A stretch of DNA of 64,000 bases, taken from Spirosoma panaciterrae DSM 21099. Lineage in GTDB: Bacteria > Bacteroidota > Bacteroidia > Cytophagales > Spirosomataceae. The DNA is taken from assembly GCF_000374025.1 (NCBI RefSeq), contig NZ_KB893190.1:35617-99616 (forward strand), written 5' to 3'. How positions within the stretch are numbered: the stretch's first letter is position 1; every line of letters starts with the position of its first letter. Below are positions 33,730 through 43,741 of the stretch, piece after piece. Both the position numbers and the translations under genes were made by a program. The notes beneath the pieces were generated by a model that saw only the letters and a program-made list of their open reading frames with translations, was not told the DNA's origin and did no database searches.

Positions 33730-36669
33730 TCAAATCCCAATATCTATCACCAGAGGTTGAATCAGCCATTGACCCGTAGTGAGGTTATAAACACTGCGGA
33801 AACCTGCTTCGAACGGTGTACGTAAGCGTAAGGCATTGAACACAAAGGAAATATCGAGACCCGTTGTCTGAAAGGTATGGATCTGGGTTTCATAGCCCCG
33901 TAAACGCCCATATACATCCCGCACTTCAATGGAACTTTGCCCATTTACACCGTCGAAAAATCCGGCAGCTTTAACCCGTTGAATGTACAGCCATCGTCCA
34001 AACGACCAATGCGTATCGGCAATGGGAAGCCGGTATTCGACACTGCCCACTTTGATCTGATCATCAGCGATATAAGCTTGCCCTCGTGGATAGAATACCG
34101 CAGCCCCAAACTGATACGTACCCTGCGCCTGTAATTGGTAACCAGCTCGCAAACGTAGGGAGTGATGCGGTCCTAATCCGGGTAAAAATAGATTTCCCTG
34201 AATACCGAGTTGCTCAGCGGTGAGCTTACCGCCAAAGGGTGTCGTTCGGTAATTTACGGCAAGGGTCTGCCCCCAGCGTGGAGCTACATCGCGCTTGCTT
34301 TGCCGCAATAGATGCGAATAGCTGAATCCGTACGTCAGGGCACTCAGTGATCCCGATGAGCCGACTTCGGTTATGTAGCGGTAAGGCAGATCATAATCGC
34401 TTACCTGCAAATAATTGTAATAGGCCGAGAGGCTGATCGACTGTATGTATTTGGAGTTGGTCAGTTGGAGGGGCAGCCGAAAACCGGCCGTCAACTGGTT
34501 GTAGGTCCACCGATCGGTTCGTAGGCTGTCGGCCGGAACCACTTTGTCGATATATAGGGATGTCGAACGGGTACCACGCTGGAAACTGAGATCAATAATT
34601 GGGTAGAGCCCCTGGTAGCTTAAAAGCGTAAAAAAATTACCGGCTTGTTCGGTCTGGTTATACGTGTAACCAGCACTCAGTTGAGTTGTACTCAGCAGAT
34701 CCTGTGAATTGATGCCTATGGATAGGGCCTGCCCGGTGCTGCTCAAAACAGGCCCCCAACTGTAAATATTGAAGGCATTGGCTAGTCTTCGGAAACGGGA
34801 GGGCTGATAGACTGTTGTTGTCAATGAGGAATCAGCTAGAATTCGGCGTCCTTCGGCTGCTCCGGGTTCCCGATTGGCTAACGAACCAAAATAGCGAACA
34901 GGGGCTTCTCGGGCGGGTTCGGTCACAGGTTTCCAGTCGGCAGGGTTGAGGGGCATTTGAGCAATACGGTAGCCGGTGGCCGAAAAGTCTTCAAAACTGA
35001 GTCGATGACCAGAAGGGCTAACCGAAGCGTGATAGGCCGCCAAGGGGCGTGATGTCACCTGAAATACCTGCTTCGACTGGGTATCAACGGCATAGAGATT
35101 ATCGATACCCGACCGGGGTGAGTTGTAGAATACATACTGTTTCCAGGGTAGGGGATGGCTGATATTCTCATTGGATGGCGGAAGCAGTTCGAGACGGATA
35201 TTTGATTCCGTATTGAGTGACAGAAGCGTTTTCTGACCGTTTTTTAGCGCTACTGTTACAATCGACTGATTATCCTGCCAGCGTGGGTGCTGGTAAAATT
35301 CGTTGCTGGGGTTCGGAAGGGTTTTCAATACCCTGCCCGTATGGGCATCGAGTACAAGTAGCTGGGTTTTATAGCGTTCGGTATTATCGACGACAATCAA
35401 CTTCGTATTGTCGGGCGAAATAGCCACGGCTGTATATCGGCTTCGATGGGTCAGCCGGGTGAGTTTTCTGGTTTTCAGATCCAGCAAACGGATGTTAGAG
35501 TAGATGCGCTGTCCCCAGCGCGGATCATAGCCAAACTCAATCCAGCAGGCTTTGGATGCGTTAGCCGATAAAAACCCCGGATCATTGGTAAAACCCTGTA
35601 CCTGAATTATTTTTTCGGGCTGATTTTTTCGCAACAGCACCAGTCGGGGCGTAGTGCCAAGCCCACTTTTCAGGCACAGCACCGTCGAGTCGTCCAGATA
35701 CTGAGGGTGTTGGTAATTGGTAAAAACAGGGGTAGCGGTCCGCTGCTTTTCAACCCTGGCCGGAAACAAATCAGCAGGCGTAGGTGTAAGCTGTTGCTGT
35801 TGTTTTTGCCAGGTTTCCGTCAGGTCGTCCATGGTTTTACGGTACAAATCCTCCGTTTTCAGACCCGTTTCATCCTTAATACTAGCCGAAAAGGCAAAAG
35901 GCCATGGAAAACGGCGGTAGTTTCGATTCAATACCCGACTCCACACATCAGGACCGTAGGTTCGTTTTAGATACGTAGTCAGAAAATACCCCAGCACATA
36001 ATGATTCGGAACGTTGTCGCGAAATGAACCCGACACCGCTTTCGGGTAATCGAACCGATTGCCTGCCAGTAGATTAGCCCGCATGCCGAGGTCAAAATTC
36101 GGAATACGCCCTCTTCCGGTGGTACTTAAAAGGGTTTCGTTGCTGACGGCATCCCCTTCAGCAAACCAGTCGGGCACCGTAAACAGCGGAAGGTAGAGCC
36201 CGGTACTTCCTAGCAATGTATTGAGCACACGCCCATACCCTTGCAGGGCTTTATCGTTTTGGACGACATGCCGATATTCATGAACCGCCAGTAAATCGAG
36301 CCAGTTGTAGGTCCCCAGCAAACCTGGGTCCTGGGGAGCAACGGCAAAGAATTCCGAACGTCGCGGAAACAAGGTCACAAATCCGTTGCTGTTCGTGGTT
36401 TGGTTTTGAAGCAGGACAGACAGACGACGGGGGCTTTTTCCGAGTGAGGCACTTGCCGGTTCATACAGATGTTCGAGCCGGTTGGCCGTTCGCTGGGCAG
36501 TCGAATCAAGTCCGGTTGGATACAGAACGCGAAAGTGGGGAGTGTTGAGTTGATACCAGCGCAGATCAGTTGGGTTCTGTTCAAGAACGGGAAGAGATTG
36601 AGCTAGGGCAGTCAGCGAAACCGACTGGAGCAGGGCGGTGAAGAGTCTTCGTAGATGCATCGGTATCAA
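33730..36669 (-). CDS. Secreted metallopeptidase-propeller-outer-membrane barrel fusion protein
   Basis: A 979-residue exported protein with three parts. After a signal peptide, residues about 35-290 resemble a zinc-dependent gluzincin: HEYRH at residues 130-134 matches HExxH, and WFAEGDAV near residue 167 offers the distal glutamate ligand. Residues about 310-570 carry WD40/TolB-like propeller blades (YTAVAISPDNTKLIVVDN, FYQHPRWQDNQSIV, ASVSPSGHRLSFED). The last 330 residues alternate short strands rich in Y, R and G, and end in a strand-like segment (LIQPLVIDIGI), like an outer-membrane beta-barrel of the BamA/surface-antigen type. The combination suggests a surface-anchored peptidase, but activity is unproven. 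Confidence 0.72.
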   Translation of the reverse strand: MIPMHLRRLFTALLQSVSLTALAQSLPVLEQNPTDLRWYQLNTPHFRVLYPTGLDSTAQRTANRLEHLYEPASASLGKSPRRLSVLLQNQTTNSNGFVTLFPRRSEFFAVAPQDPGLLGTYNWLDLLAVHEYRHVVQNDKALQGYGRVLNTLLGSTGLYLPLFTVPDWFAEGDAVSNETLLSTTGRGRIPNFDLGMRANLLAGNRFDYPKAVSGSFRDNVPNHYVLGYFLTTYLKRTYGPDVWSRVLNRNYRRFPWPFAFSASIKDETGLKTEDLYRKTMDDLTETWQKQQQQLTPTPADLFPARVEKQRTATPVFTNYQHPQYLDDSTVLCLKSGLGTTPRLVLLRKNQPEKIIQVQGFTNDPGFLSANASKACWIEFGYDPRWGQRIYSNIRLLDLKTRKLTRLTHRSRYTAVAISPDNTKLIVVDNTERYKTQLLVLDAHTGRVLKTLPNPSNEFYQHPRWQDNQSIVTVALKNGQKTLLSLNTESNIRLELLPPSNENISHPLPWKQYVFYNSPRSGIDNLYAVDTQSKQVFQVTSRPLAAYHASVSPSGHRLSFEDFSATGYRIAQMPLNPADWKPVTEPAREAPVRYFGSLANREPGAAEGRRILADSSLTTTVYQPSRFRRLANAFNIYSWGPVLSSTGQALSIGINSQDLLSTTQLSAGYTYNQTEQAGNFFTLLSYQGLYPIIDLSFQRGTRSTSLYIDKVVPADSLRTDRWTYNQLTAGFRLPLQLTNSKYIQSISLSAYYNYLQVSDYDLPYRYITEVGSSGSLSALTYGFSYSHLLRQSKRDVAPRWGQTLAVNYRTTPFGGKLTAEQLGIQGNLFLPGLGPHHSLRLRAGYQLQAQGTYQFGAAVFYPRGQAYIADDQIKVGSVEYRLPIADTHWSFGRWLYIQRVKAAGFFDGVNGQSSIEVRDVYGRLRGYETQIHTFQTTGLDISFVFNALRLRTPFEAGFRSVYNLTTGQWLIQPLVIDIGI

Positions 36670-36905
36670 TGATACAGCTTTTTTACTGAAATTTTATACC
36701 CTGAACAGCCAGACGATGTCAAATTGCCGTTGCGTATTACGGCCGTAAAAGACCTGTTTGGGCCCGAGTACGACAGGGATTCTCAGTGGATAGGATTACA
36801 GGGGCTAAAATAAGATCCGTATTAGGTACGGGACTAATTTTCATTGTTTTATCAACAGGAAGTGACTTAATTTACAGTGATGTCACCCTTAATTCACTGT
36901 ATCAA

Positions 36906-37235
36906 ATGGGAAAGTTTGTTATTTCAATCCGCAAGAATGGCGAGTATCAATTTAATTTGAAAGCCGGTAACGGGCAGGTTATTCTATCGAGCGAAGGCTA
37001 CTCAAGCAAGGCTGCCTGCGAAAACGGTATTGAATCGGTGCGGAAAAATGCACCGGATGATGGCCGATACGATCGTAAAGAATCATCAAACGGCAAATAT
37101 TACTTCAATCTGAAAGCGGGCAACGGCCAGATCATCGGGAGCAGTGAGATGTATGAGGCTGTAGCCAGCCGCGAAAACGGTATAGACTCCGTTAAGCGCA
37201 ATGCTCCCGACGCCACTGTCGAAGAAGCCGAATAA
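36906..37235 (+). CDS. YegP-like DUF1508 protein with two repeats
   Basis: A protein of about 109 residues from the ATG at 36906. It holds two UPF0339/DUF1508 repeats: KFVISIRKNGEYQFNLKAGNGQVILSSEGYSSKAACENGIESVRKNA, and DRKESSNGKYYFNLKAGNGQIIGSSEMYEAVASRENGIDSVKRNA. The frame is open upstream to 36786, but that part lacks family similarity. The family is small and cytoplasmic, with unknown function. It converges on the glutamine cyclotransferase gene, with a hairpin in between. Confidence 0.85.
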   Translation: MGKFVISIRKNGEYQFNLKAGNGQVILSSEGYSSKAACENGIESVRKNAPDDGRYDRKESSNGKYYFNLKAGNGQIIGSSEMYEAVASRENGIDSVKRNAPDATVEEAE

Positions 37236-37242
37236 GACGTTT

Positions 37243-37294
37243 GGCAACGGATTGGCTGGCTGATGCACATTGTCAGGTCAGCCAATCCGTTGCC
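37243..37294. terminator. Bidirectional terminator-like hairpin
   Basis: A perfect 16-bp stem (37243-37258 with 37279-37294) with a 20-base loop, between the convergent YegP-like and glutamine cyclotransferase genes. Confidence 0.65.
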
Positions 37295-37297
37295 GTA

Positions 37298-38371
37298 TCA
37301 GCGCAGGGCTACAACCTGTTTCGGCTGGCTCTTTAGCTGTATTTTAAACAAGGTTGGCCAGTTTTTGCCCGTTACATAAAACGCATGTTCGTCGGCCCGG
37401 TATGCAATCCCATTCAGCACATTGGCCTTGGTATCAATCGTTCTGGGTAAAATAGCTTCCATCGAAAGCTCACCAACAACCTTTCCGGTCGTTAAATCGA
37501 TCTGGACGATGCGGTTGGTTTGCCACACATTGGCAAATACGTAGCCATTCACGTATTCCAGTTCGTTGAGGTTCATCACCGGACCTAAATTATCGTAAAC
37601 CGATAATTCGCCTTTGCGACGAAAATCTGGCGTAAGGAAAAAAAGTCGATTGGTCCCATCGCTCAGAATTAATGTCGAGTCGGTATGGGTGAGTCCCCAA
37701 CCCTGGGTATGGTAGGTGAAAGTCTTCTCGAGTGAAAAATCCATATTGTACCGAAAGCATACGCCCGACGTCCAGGTAAGCTGGTAAATTTTGTCGCGGA
37801 AAATAGTTATTCCCTCTCCAAAGTATTGGCTGGCTAAAGGAACCGATTTTTTGATGGCACCCGTCGCCAGATCGACCAGCATCAGTTTTGACTGACCATT
37901 AAGGCCTGTGCTTTCATACAGATTGCCCTGGTAAAACTCCAGTCCCTGCGTAAAGCTGCTGGCCTCATGCGGAAATTGTTTTAGCACCGAATAGGAAAGT
38001 GATACAGGTCTGAAATCGGACCATAACTCAACTGATAGCGTATCGGCGATAATCGATTGATTACGCAGTTTACCGGCAACCAAGAGTGGTTGCAGTCCGG
38101 TTTTTCGAGACGTAGCCCGGATGGTCAGTGCACTATCCGTCTGTTGAATAATCGGTACAGGATTGGCCCCCAATGTAACCCTGGCCTCGGTCAGTGGCTG
38201 ATTCAGTTGAATCTGTAGCGTATCGCCCAGAGTAAAGGTATTTTTGGACAGTGTGGCTACCGAGGGTTGTGTAGCCTCGGTCGAAGTAGTTTCGTCGTTG
38301 CGCTTCGTCTGACAGCCCAGGAAACAGGTACTCAGCAGTACGACAATACAGAAATACAGGTTACGGTTCAT
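37298..38371 (-). CDS. Glutaminyl-peptide cyclotransferase (plant/bacterial beta-propeller type)
   Basis: A 357-residue lipoprotein (lipobox FLGC at cysteine 20) exported to the envelope. The five-bladed propeller glutamine cyclotransferase family converts N-terminal glutamine to pyroglutamate. Signatures include FPHEASSFTQGLEFYQGNLYESTGLNGQSKL, FGEGITIFRDKIYQLTW, TYHTQGWGLTHTDSTLILSDGTNRLFFL, and the closing LNELEYVNGYVFANVWQTNRIVQIDLTTGKV and NVLNGIAYRADEHAFYVTGKNWPTLFKI. An N-terminal region of about 100 residues is Ig-like and probably a spacer. The catalytic glutamate in LNELEY is present. Confidence 0.93.
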   Translation of the reverse strand: MNRNLYFCIVVLLSTCFLGCQTKRNDETTSTEATQPSVATLSKNTFTLGDTLQIQLNQPLTEARVTLGANPVPIIQQTDSALTIRATSRKTGLQPLLVAGKLRNQSIIADTLSVELWSDFRPVSLSYSVLKQFPHEASSFTQGLEFYQGNLYESTGLNGQSKLMLVDLATGAIKKSVPLASQYFGEGITIFRDKIYQLTWTSGVCFRYNMDFSLEKTFTYHTQGWGLTHTDSTLILSDGTNRLFFLTPDFRRKGELSVYDNLGPVMNLNELEYVNGYVFANVWQTNRIVQIDLTTGKVVGELSMEAILPRTIDTKANVLNGIAYRADEHAFYVTGKNWPTLFKIQLKSQPKQVVALR

Positions 38372-38505
38372 CGTTCATTGGCCTTGGTTCGGCATTCGTT
38401 CGTGCTCACGAACAGTTGATCAATTTGTGTAAGGGTTCCCCAATGCCAATGACTAAATAGCTGATTATATCAGTTTTTGAATCGTTTAGCGGTGTGGTGT
38501 GGTAA

Positions 38506-41500
38506 TTACATATTTCGCCGATACTGGCCTCCCACGGCATACAGGGCATTGGACAATTGACCGAGAGAACAGACTTTAGTGGCTTCCATCAGGCTTTCGA
38601 ACAGATTGCCATTGGCCAATGCGGTTGCCTGCAAATTGGTCAGTGCGATAGCTGCTTCGGCCTGGTGCTTTGCCTGAAATGCCTGACACGAATCGACGGC
38701 ATATCGTTTTTCTTCGTCCGTTGAGCGAATGACTTCGCGGGGAACAACCGTAGGCGAACCGGCTGGATCGAGGAAGGTATTGACTCCCACAATCGGTAAC
38801 TGGCCATTGTGTTTCAGGGTCTCGTAATACATCGACTCTTCCTGGATTTTGCTACGCTGGTACATGCGCTCCATAGCCCCCAGAACCCCACCCCGTTCGT
38901 TGATGGCCAGGAATTCCTGATAAACAGCTTCTTCGACCAGATCCGTCAACTCTTCGACAACAAAAGCTCCCTGCAATGGATTTTCATTTTTGGTCAGTCC
39001 AAACTCACGATTGATAATCAACTGAATGGCCATCGCCCGTCGAACAGATTCTTCCGTGGGGGTTGTAATGGCTTCATCATATGCATTGGTATGCAGCGAG
39101 TTGCAGTTGTCGTAAATGGCCAGTAGTGCCTGTAGCGTGGTACGAATGTCGTTAAAGGCAATTTCCTGGGCATGCAAACTCCGCCCCGATGTCTGAATAT
39201 GGTACTTTAGTTTCTGCGAACGGTCATTGGCTTTGTACTTGTGCTTCATCGCTTTTGCCCAGATTCTCCGGGCCACACGACCAAGCACCGTGTATTCGGG
39301 GTCCATACCGTTCGAGAAGAAAAACGACAGGTTTGGTGCAAAATTGTCGATATGCATCCCCCGGCTCAGGTAATATTCTACAAACGTGAACCCGTTCGAC
39401 AGGGTAAAGGCTAATTGCGAAATTGGGTTGGCACCCGCTTCGGCAATGTGATAGCCCGAAATTGAAACAGAATAAAAATTCTGTACCCGGTTATCAGTAA
39501 AATACTGCTGAATATCGCCCATCATTTTGAGCGCAAATTCGGTCGAGAAAATGCAGGTATTCTGCGCCTGATCCTCCTTCAGAATATCAGCCTGAACGGT
39601 TCCCCGTACGCGCCGTAGGGTATCCGCTTTGATTTTTTCGTACACCTCTTTCGGCAATACCTTATCGCCCGTGGTCCCAAGCAGCATCAACCCCAGTCCG
39701 TTATTCCCCTCAGGAAGAGGCCCGTTGTAGGAAGGAGCAGAGGGCAGAGGGCTTGGGGCAACAGGATAAGAATTGCCCTCTGCCCTAAGCCCACTGCCCT
39801 CTGCCCTTAACCATTTCTCACACTGCTGGTCGATGGCTGCATTCAGGAAGAAGCCCAGCAGCATAGGGGCAGGGCCGTTGATGGTCATGGAAACCGAGGT
39901 GGCCGGATCGCAAAGATCGAAGCCGGAGTAAAGCTTCTTGGCATCGTCGAGGGTGCAAATGCTGACTCCGGAATTGCCAATCTTACCAAAAATATCGGGC
40001 CGCATGGCTGGGTCTTCCCCATAAAGCGTTACCGAATCGAAGGCGGTTGAGAGTCGCTTGGCAGGCAGCCCTTTCGAGACGTAGTGAAACCGGCGATTGG
40101 TGCGTTCGGGGCCACCCTCACCGGCAAACATACGGGTAGGGTCTTCGCCTTCGCGTTTGAGTGGAAATACCCCAGCCGCATACGGAAACTCACCCGGTAC
40201 GTTCTCCGTCAGTAGCCAGCGCAGTACATCGCCCCAATCGTGGTATTTGGGTAAGCTGACTTTCGGGATTTTCAGGTGCGATAAGGTTTCGGAAAACAAT
40301 GGCTGCCGGATCACTTTGTCCCGAACCGTGTATTCATAAACCTCAGCCGTATAGCGTTGCTGTAGAGCAGGCCATTGGCTGAGTAAGGTGCGGCCGTCAG
40401 GATGGAGCCGTACGTCAAGCTCGTTGTATAACGTTTGCAATTCATCTTTAACCACACCCTCTGCCAGTAGGGCCAGGGTTCCCTGAATCTGATACAGTTG
40501 CCGGGCCAGCGTGGTCTGTTCCTGCACAAAGGCGTCGTACCGTCGGCTTTCTTCGACAATCTCAGCCAGATACCGAACCCGGCTTGGGGGGATGATGGGG
40601 CTGGGAGCCAGAAGCTCTGGGCTAGGTGCGGTGGTAAGGCTTCCCGGCTTTATATCCCCAGCCCCTTGCCCCACGCCAACCAGACTCATCAACCGATCAA
40701 ACAGGGCATTCATCCCCGGATCGTTGAATTGGGCGGCTACGGTTCCCAGAATAGGTAGTTCGTCGTCTGAAACATCCCATAAATTATGATTGCGCCGATA
40801 TTGTTTTCGAACATCGCGTAGAGCATCCAGTGAGCCTCGTTTGTCGAATTTGTTGATAGCAATCACATCGGCAAAATCAAGCATGTCGATTTTTTCGAGT
40901 TGGGTTGCTGCGCCATATTCAGCGGTCATCACATAGAGCGTTTTGTCGGCATGTTCGGTAATCTCGGTGTCCGACTGCCCAATCCCCGAGGTTTCAACGA
41001 TAATCAGGTCAAAATGAGCTGCTTTACACACATCGATGGCATCTTGTACATGACGGCTCAGCGCCAGGTTCGATTGGCGGGTTGCCAGCGAACGCATATA
41101 CACTCTTGGCGACTGAATGGCATTCATCCGAATTCGATCACCCAGCAACGCCCCCCCTGTTTTTCGTTTTGATGGATCGACGGAGAGGATGGCCAGGGTT
41201 TTGTCGGGGTATCGACGCAAAAATCGAAGCACCAGTTCATCGACCAGCGATGATTTACCGGCACCGCCTGTACCCGTAATCCCTAAAACGGCCGTCGAAT
41301 GAAGGATGACCGGGCGGAATGCATGGGCAAATTGCTCAGGATGATTTTCGGCGGAGGTAATGAATCGGGCAAGGGTATTCGGTTCAGTAGGTGAAAGGAC
41401 CGCCGTTTTCGAATCGGGAGCTGGGGGAGCAAAGTCGCACTGGTGCAATACATCATCGATCATTCCCTGCAATCCCATAGTCCGGCCGTCGTCGGGCGAG

Positions 41501-41880
41501 TAGATTCGGGCTATGCCATACGCCTGAAGCTCCTCGATCTCGGTTGGCAGAATCGTACCGCCACCACCCCCGAAGATTTTGATATGACCAGCCCCACGCT
41601 CGTGCAGCAGATCGTACATATATTTAAAGAATTCGAGATGGCCTCCCTGATAACTGGTCACCGCAATTCCCTGAACATCTTCCTGAATGGCGCAGTCGAC
41701 AATTTCGGCCACTGACCGATTATGGCCCAGATGAATCACTTCGGCACCGGCTGCCTGCATGAGTCGGCGCATCAGATTGATGGCTGCGTCGTGCCCGTCG
41801 AATAGGGAAGCCGCTGTTACCAGGCGGATTTTATGGGCAAACGCTTGCGATTGAACGGGTTTAGGCTGTTGGGCTACCAT
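38506..41880 (-). CDS. icmF: Fused isobutyryl-CoA mutase (IcmF)
   Basis: A 1124-residue adenosylcobalamin-dependent mutase that interconverts isobutyryl-CoA and butyryl-CoA (sometimes pivalyl-CoA). Domains run in the IcmF order: B12-binding (DGHDAAIN with axial histidine H30), then a MeaI-like G-protein chaperone (Walker [10 protein letters not shown] near residues 203-211, NKFDKRGS as the guanine motif), then a linker and the TIM-barrel mutase domain. The fused order identifies IcmF rather than methylmalonyl-CoA mutase. Two low-complexity insertions are conspicuous at about residues 402-430 and 690-716. They are encoded by imperfect inverted repeats at 40597-40665 and 39737-39804. Both lie in likely loops or linkers, so the enzyme may still work. 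Confidence 0.95.
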   Translation of the reverse strand: MVAQQPKPVQSQAFAHKIRLVTAASLFDGHDAAINLMRRLMQAAGAEVIHLGHNRSVAEIVDCAIQEDVQGIAVTSYQGGHLEFFKYMYDLLHERGAGHIKIFGGGGGTILPTEIEELQAYGIARIYSPDDGRTMGLQGMIDDVLHQCDFAPPAPDSKTAVLSPTEPNTLARFITSAENHPEQFAHAFRPVILHSTAVLGITGTGGAGKSSLVDELVLRFLRRYPDKTLAILSVDPSKRKTGGALLGDRIRMNAIQSPRVYMRSLATRQSNLALSRHVQDAIDVCKAAHFDLIIVETSGIGQSDTEITEHADKTLYVMTAEYGAATQLEKIDMLDFADVIAINKFDKRGSLDALRDVRKQYRRNHNLWDVSDDELPILGTVAAQFNDPGMNALFDRLMSLVGVGQGAGDIKPGSLTTAPSPELLAPSPIIPPSRVRYLAEIVEESRRYDAFVQEQTTLARQLYQIQGTLALLAEGVVKDELQTLYNELDVRLHPDGRTLLSQWPALQQRYTAEVYEYTVRDKVIRQPLFSETLSHLKIPKVSLPKYHDWGDVLRWLLTENVPGEFPYAAGVFPLKREGEDPTRMFAGEGGPERTNRRFHYVSKGLPAKRLSTAFDSVTLYGEDPAMRPDIFGKIGNSGVSICTLDDAKKLYSGFDLCDPATSVSMTINGPAPMLLGFFLNAAIDQQCEKWLRAEGSGLRAEGNSYPVAPSPLPSAPSYNGPLPEGNNGLGLMLLGTTGDKVLPKEVYEKIKADTLRRVRGTVQADILKEDQAQNTCIFSTEFALKMMGDIQQYFTDNRVQNFYSVSISGYHIAEAGANPISQLAFTLSNGFTFVEYYLSRGMHIDNFAPNLSFFFSNGMDPEYTVLGRVARRIWAKAMKHKYKANDRSQKLKYHIQTSGRSLHAQEIAFNDIRTTLQALLAIYDNCNSLHTNAYDEAITTPTEESVRRAMAIQLIINREFGLTKNENPLQGAFVVEELTDLVEEAVYQEFLAINERGGVLGAMERMYQRSKIQEESMYYETLKHNGQLPIVGVNTFLDPAGSPTVVPREVIRSTDEEKRYAVDSCQAFQAKHQAEAAIALTNLQATALANGNLFESLMEATKVCSLGQLSNALYAVGGQYRRNM
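39737..39804. repeat. Inverted repeat inserted in frame in icmF (copy 1)
   Basis: Arms 39737-39754 and 39787-39804 match at 17 of 18 positions; units of the type GCAGAGGGCA repeat inside each arm. On the coding strand it adds residues such as [13 protein letters not shown] and PSPLPSAPS to a loop of the mutase domain. Confidence 0.6.
40597..40665. repeat. Inverted repeat inserted in frame in icmF (copy 2)
   Basis: GGGGCTGGG (40597-40605) and its exact complement (40657-40665) bracket about 50 bases. Imperfect pairing continues outside them, with a G-rich left side and a C-rich right side. It encodes [18 protein letters not shown] residues in the linker between G-protein and mutase domains. 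Confidence 0.5.
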
Positions 41881-41995
41881 GCTGGGTATTGATTGAGAAC
41901 TCGGCTACTCCTCCAAAGTTACACACTCGGCGGAAATGTATTTCGTATGAACGGTTCGTCTGTGAATTACGGCATTTAACGATGGTTTGTTTTAG

Positions 41996-42003
41996 TACAT
42001 TTG
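41996..42003 (+). promoter_or_regulatory. -7 promoter box (TACATTTG) of the TraB/GumN gene
   Basis: The octamer matches TAnnTTTG and lies 23 bases before the ATG at 42027, a sensible leader length. A -33 TTG at the ideal distance was not found. Confidence 0.45.
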
Positions 42004-42026
42004 TATACAGACTTTAAACGAATTTT

Positions 42027-42893
42027 ATGCAAATACAGGTAAAGGTGGTTCCGTTGGTGTGGTGGCTGTTGAGTGCCTTCTGTACGCAGGCCCAGGACCA
42101 CGCATTGCTCTATAAAGTAACAGGACCGGGTCTGACACAGCCGTCTTATCTCTATGGGACATTTCATATGGTTTGTCCAACGGATTTGTCGATTTCAGAC
42201 GAGGCAAAAAAGGCTGTCAGTGATGCGCAGCAGGTGTATCTGGAACTGGATCTGGATGACCCGACTATGATGGCAGGTATGATGAAAGCCGCCATGATGA
42301 CCAACGGGAAGACGGCGAAAGACTACCTCTCGGCGGATGATTATAAACTGCTGGAATCGTATTTAAAGCAGAAAATGAATATGAATCTGGCGCAGTTGGG
42401 CATGATGAAACCCATTGGCTTATTGTCCCTGATGTACATGGGGATCCTGAATTGTGAGCCTGCTTCCTATGACCTGACCTTTATGCAGATGGCTCAGAAA
42501 GAGAAAAAAGAAGTACTTGGGCTTGAATCGCTGGAGGCACAGATGGCTGCCCTGGACAAAATTCCGCTGGATGTGCAATTCAAAAGCCTGGTCGATATGG
42601 CTCGTAAACCCGAAGAGGCCAGTAAAGAATTTCAGAACTTTCTGACGGCCTACAAAGCCCATGATCTGGAAAAACTGATGAAGCAAATGAAAACCAGTCA
42701 GTTCGATGCAGGTATGAATGAGTTTGAGGGTGATCTGCTCGAAAAGCGCAATACGAGCTGGATTCCGGTTATTGAAAAAGCAGCCAGGGAAAAGCCCACC
42801 TTTTTTGCGTTTGGAGCGGGCCATCTCGGCAATGAAAACGGCGTTATCAATCTTCTCCGCAAAAAAGGCTATAGCGTTACGCCTGTGCAATAA
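42027..42893 (+). CDS. Secreted TraB/GumN-family protein
   Basis: A 288-residue exported protein with a signal peptide ending at CTQAQ. The family signature is YLYGTFHMVCPTDLSISDEAKKAVSDAQQVYLELDLDDP, followed by ATMMTNGKT-like helices and ending in FFAFGAGHLGNENGVINLLRKKGYSVTPV. The GxxH and GAGHL motifs are the conserved pairs of this fold, which is related to Tiki proteases. A peptidase function is likely for some members but not shown here. A hairpin terminator follows, shared with the convergent hydrolase gene. Confidence 0.9.
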   Translation: MQIQVKVVPLVWWLLSAFCTQAQDHALLYKVTGPGLTQPSYLYGTFHMVCPTDLSISDEAKKAVSDAQQVYLELDLDDPTMMAGMMKAAMMTNGKTAKDYLSADDYKLLESYLKQKMNMNLAQLGMMKPIGLLSLMYMGILNCEPASYDLTFMQMAQKEKKEVLGLESLEAQMAALDKIPLDVQFKSLVDMARKPEEASKEFQNFLTAYKAHDLEKLMKQMKTSQFDAGMNEFEGDLLEKRNTSWIPVIEKAAREKPTFFAFGAGHLGNENGVINLLRKKGYSVTPVQ

Positions 42894-42938
42894 CTGACTA
42901 CTGGCTGACAAACTGGTTTGAGTCAATCGAAAGTACCA

Positions 42939-42985
42939 CATGCGCGTTATTGCCCTTCTATCAACGAAGGGCAATAACGCGCATG
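42939..42985. terminator. Bidirectional intrinsic terminator
   Basis: A perfect 20-bp stem (42939-42958 with 42966-42985) with a 7-base loop, between the TraB/GumN gene and the convergent isochorismatase-like gene. Confidence 0.8.
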
Positions 42986-42988
42986 TAG

Positions 42989-43627
42989 CTAACAGACTTT
43001 CTCTGCATCCTGATCGACTTGAACCAATTCGTCCAGATTCAGTTCGGTTGAAGGCGTCGTGTCGGCGTTGAGCGTTCGTTTCATGTAAGCCAGCGCTTCC
43101 GATGTGTAGGTTGGCTTTATGGCGGCTACACAGTCGGCAGGTATGGACAGCTTCAGATCGCGCATGTAGGCGTCATTGGCCGTGAACAGAATGCATGAAT
43201 CGGCACTAATACCTGTTAGAATTAAATGACTGGCTTTCAGATACGTCAGCAACGTATCGAGCGTAGTGGCGTAAAACCCCGAATGCTTTGGCTTGAGTAC
43301 AAAATAATCGTCGGAATCGGGTGTCAGTACCTCGGCCAGATAGCGGCCCCTGACCCCATCGTGCAGTACGTGGTCAGTAACCTCGGTAAAGTCAGAACGC
43401 CAGCGCCCAAAATTATCATTCACATAAACTACCGGAATCTTTTGTGCCTTTGCCCTGCGTTTTAAGGCAACAATGGCATCAGCTGCCTTGCGGGCGGGTG
43501 TTTCCAGTTCATCGCCCCCCGGAAATTCCAGGTCGTTAATCATATCGATAATCAACAAAACGACAGGCGACGAATCGGGAGCATTTCCATGTAAGTCAGT
43601 CTCTTTCGTTTCCATTTTTTTTAGCAT
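42989..43627 (-). CDS. Isochorismatase-like cysteine hydrolase
   Basis: A 212-residue member of the isochorismatase-like superfamily (nicotinamidases, N-carbamoyl amidases and related). The catalytic triad is visible: aspartate in LLIIDMINDLEFPGG, lysine in LKPKHSGFYATTL, and the nucleophilic cysteine in LTGISADSCILFTANDAYMRD. The substrate cannot be told. An alternative start is MLKKMETKE versus METKET; both fit. It is the last gene of a short leftward stretch, after a hairpin-containing gap of 114 bases. Confidence 0.88.
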   Translation of the reverse strand: MLKKMETKETDLHGNAPDSSPVVLLIIDMINDLEFPGGDELETPARKAADAIVALKRRAKAQKIPVVYVNDNFGRWRSDFTEVTDHVLHDGVRGRYLAEVLTPDSDDYFVLKPKHSGFYATTLDTLLTYLKASHLILTGISADSCILFTANDAYMRDLKLSIPADCVAAIKPTYTSEALAYMKRTLNADTTPSTELNLDELVQVDQDAEKVC

Positions 43628-43639
43628 GTAATCGCCATA

Positions 43640-43688
43640 GCAACAAAGAACCGATCGGTTCGTTCGGATCTTTGTTGCATTACTAAAA
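43640..43688. repeat. Hairpin upstream of the isochorismatase-like gene
   Basis: Arms GCAACAAAGA (43640-43649) and TCTTTGTTGC (43679-43688) are perfectly complementary; the loop contains ACCGATCGGT, itself a palindrome. It begins 13 bases upstream of the gene start and could be regulatory or a weak terminator of the gene before it. No T run follows on the minus strand. Confidence 0.4.
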
Positions 43689-43741
43689 AAGGGCCGGAAA
43701 GTTTAAAACGGGAGGAGGTTGCGAGCCAACAGTCCACCAGG

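Noticed and set aside
42420..42974. 184-codon antisense frame over the TraB/GumN gene end
   Set aside because: It reads through the bidirectional terminator and has no start signal; a shadow of the sense gene.
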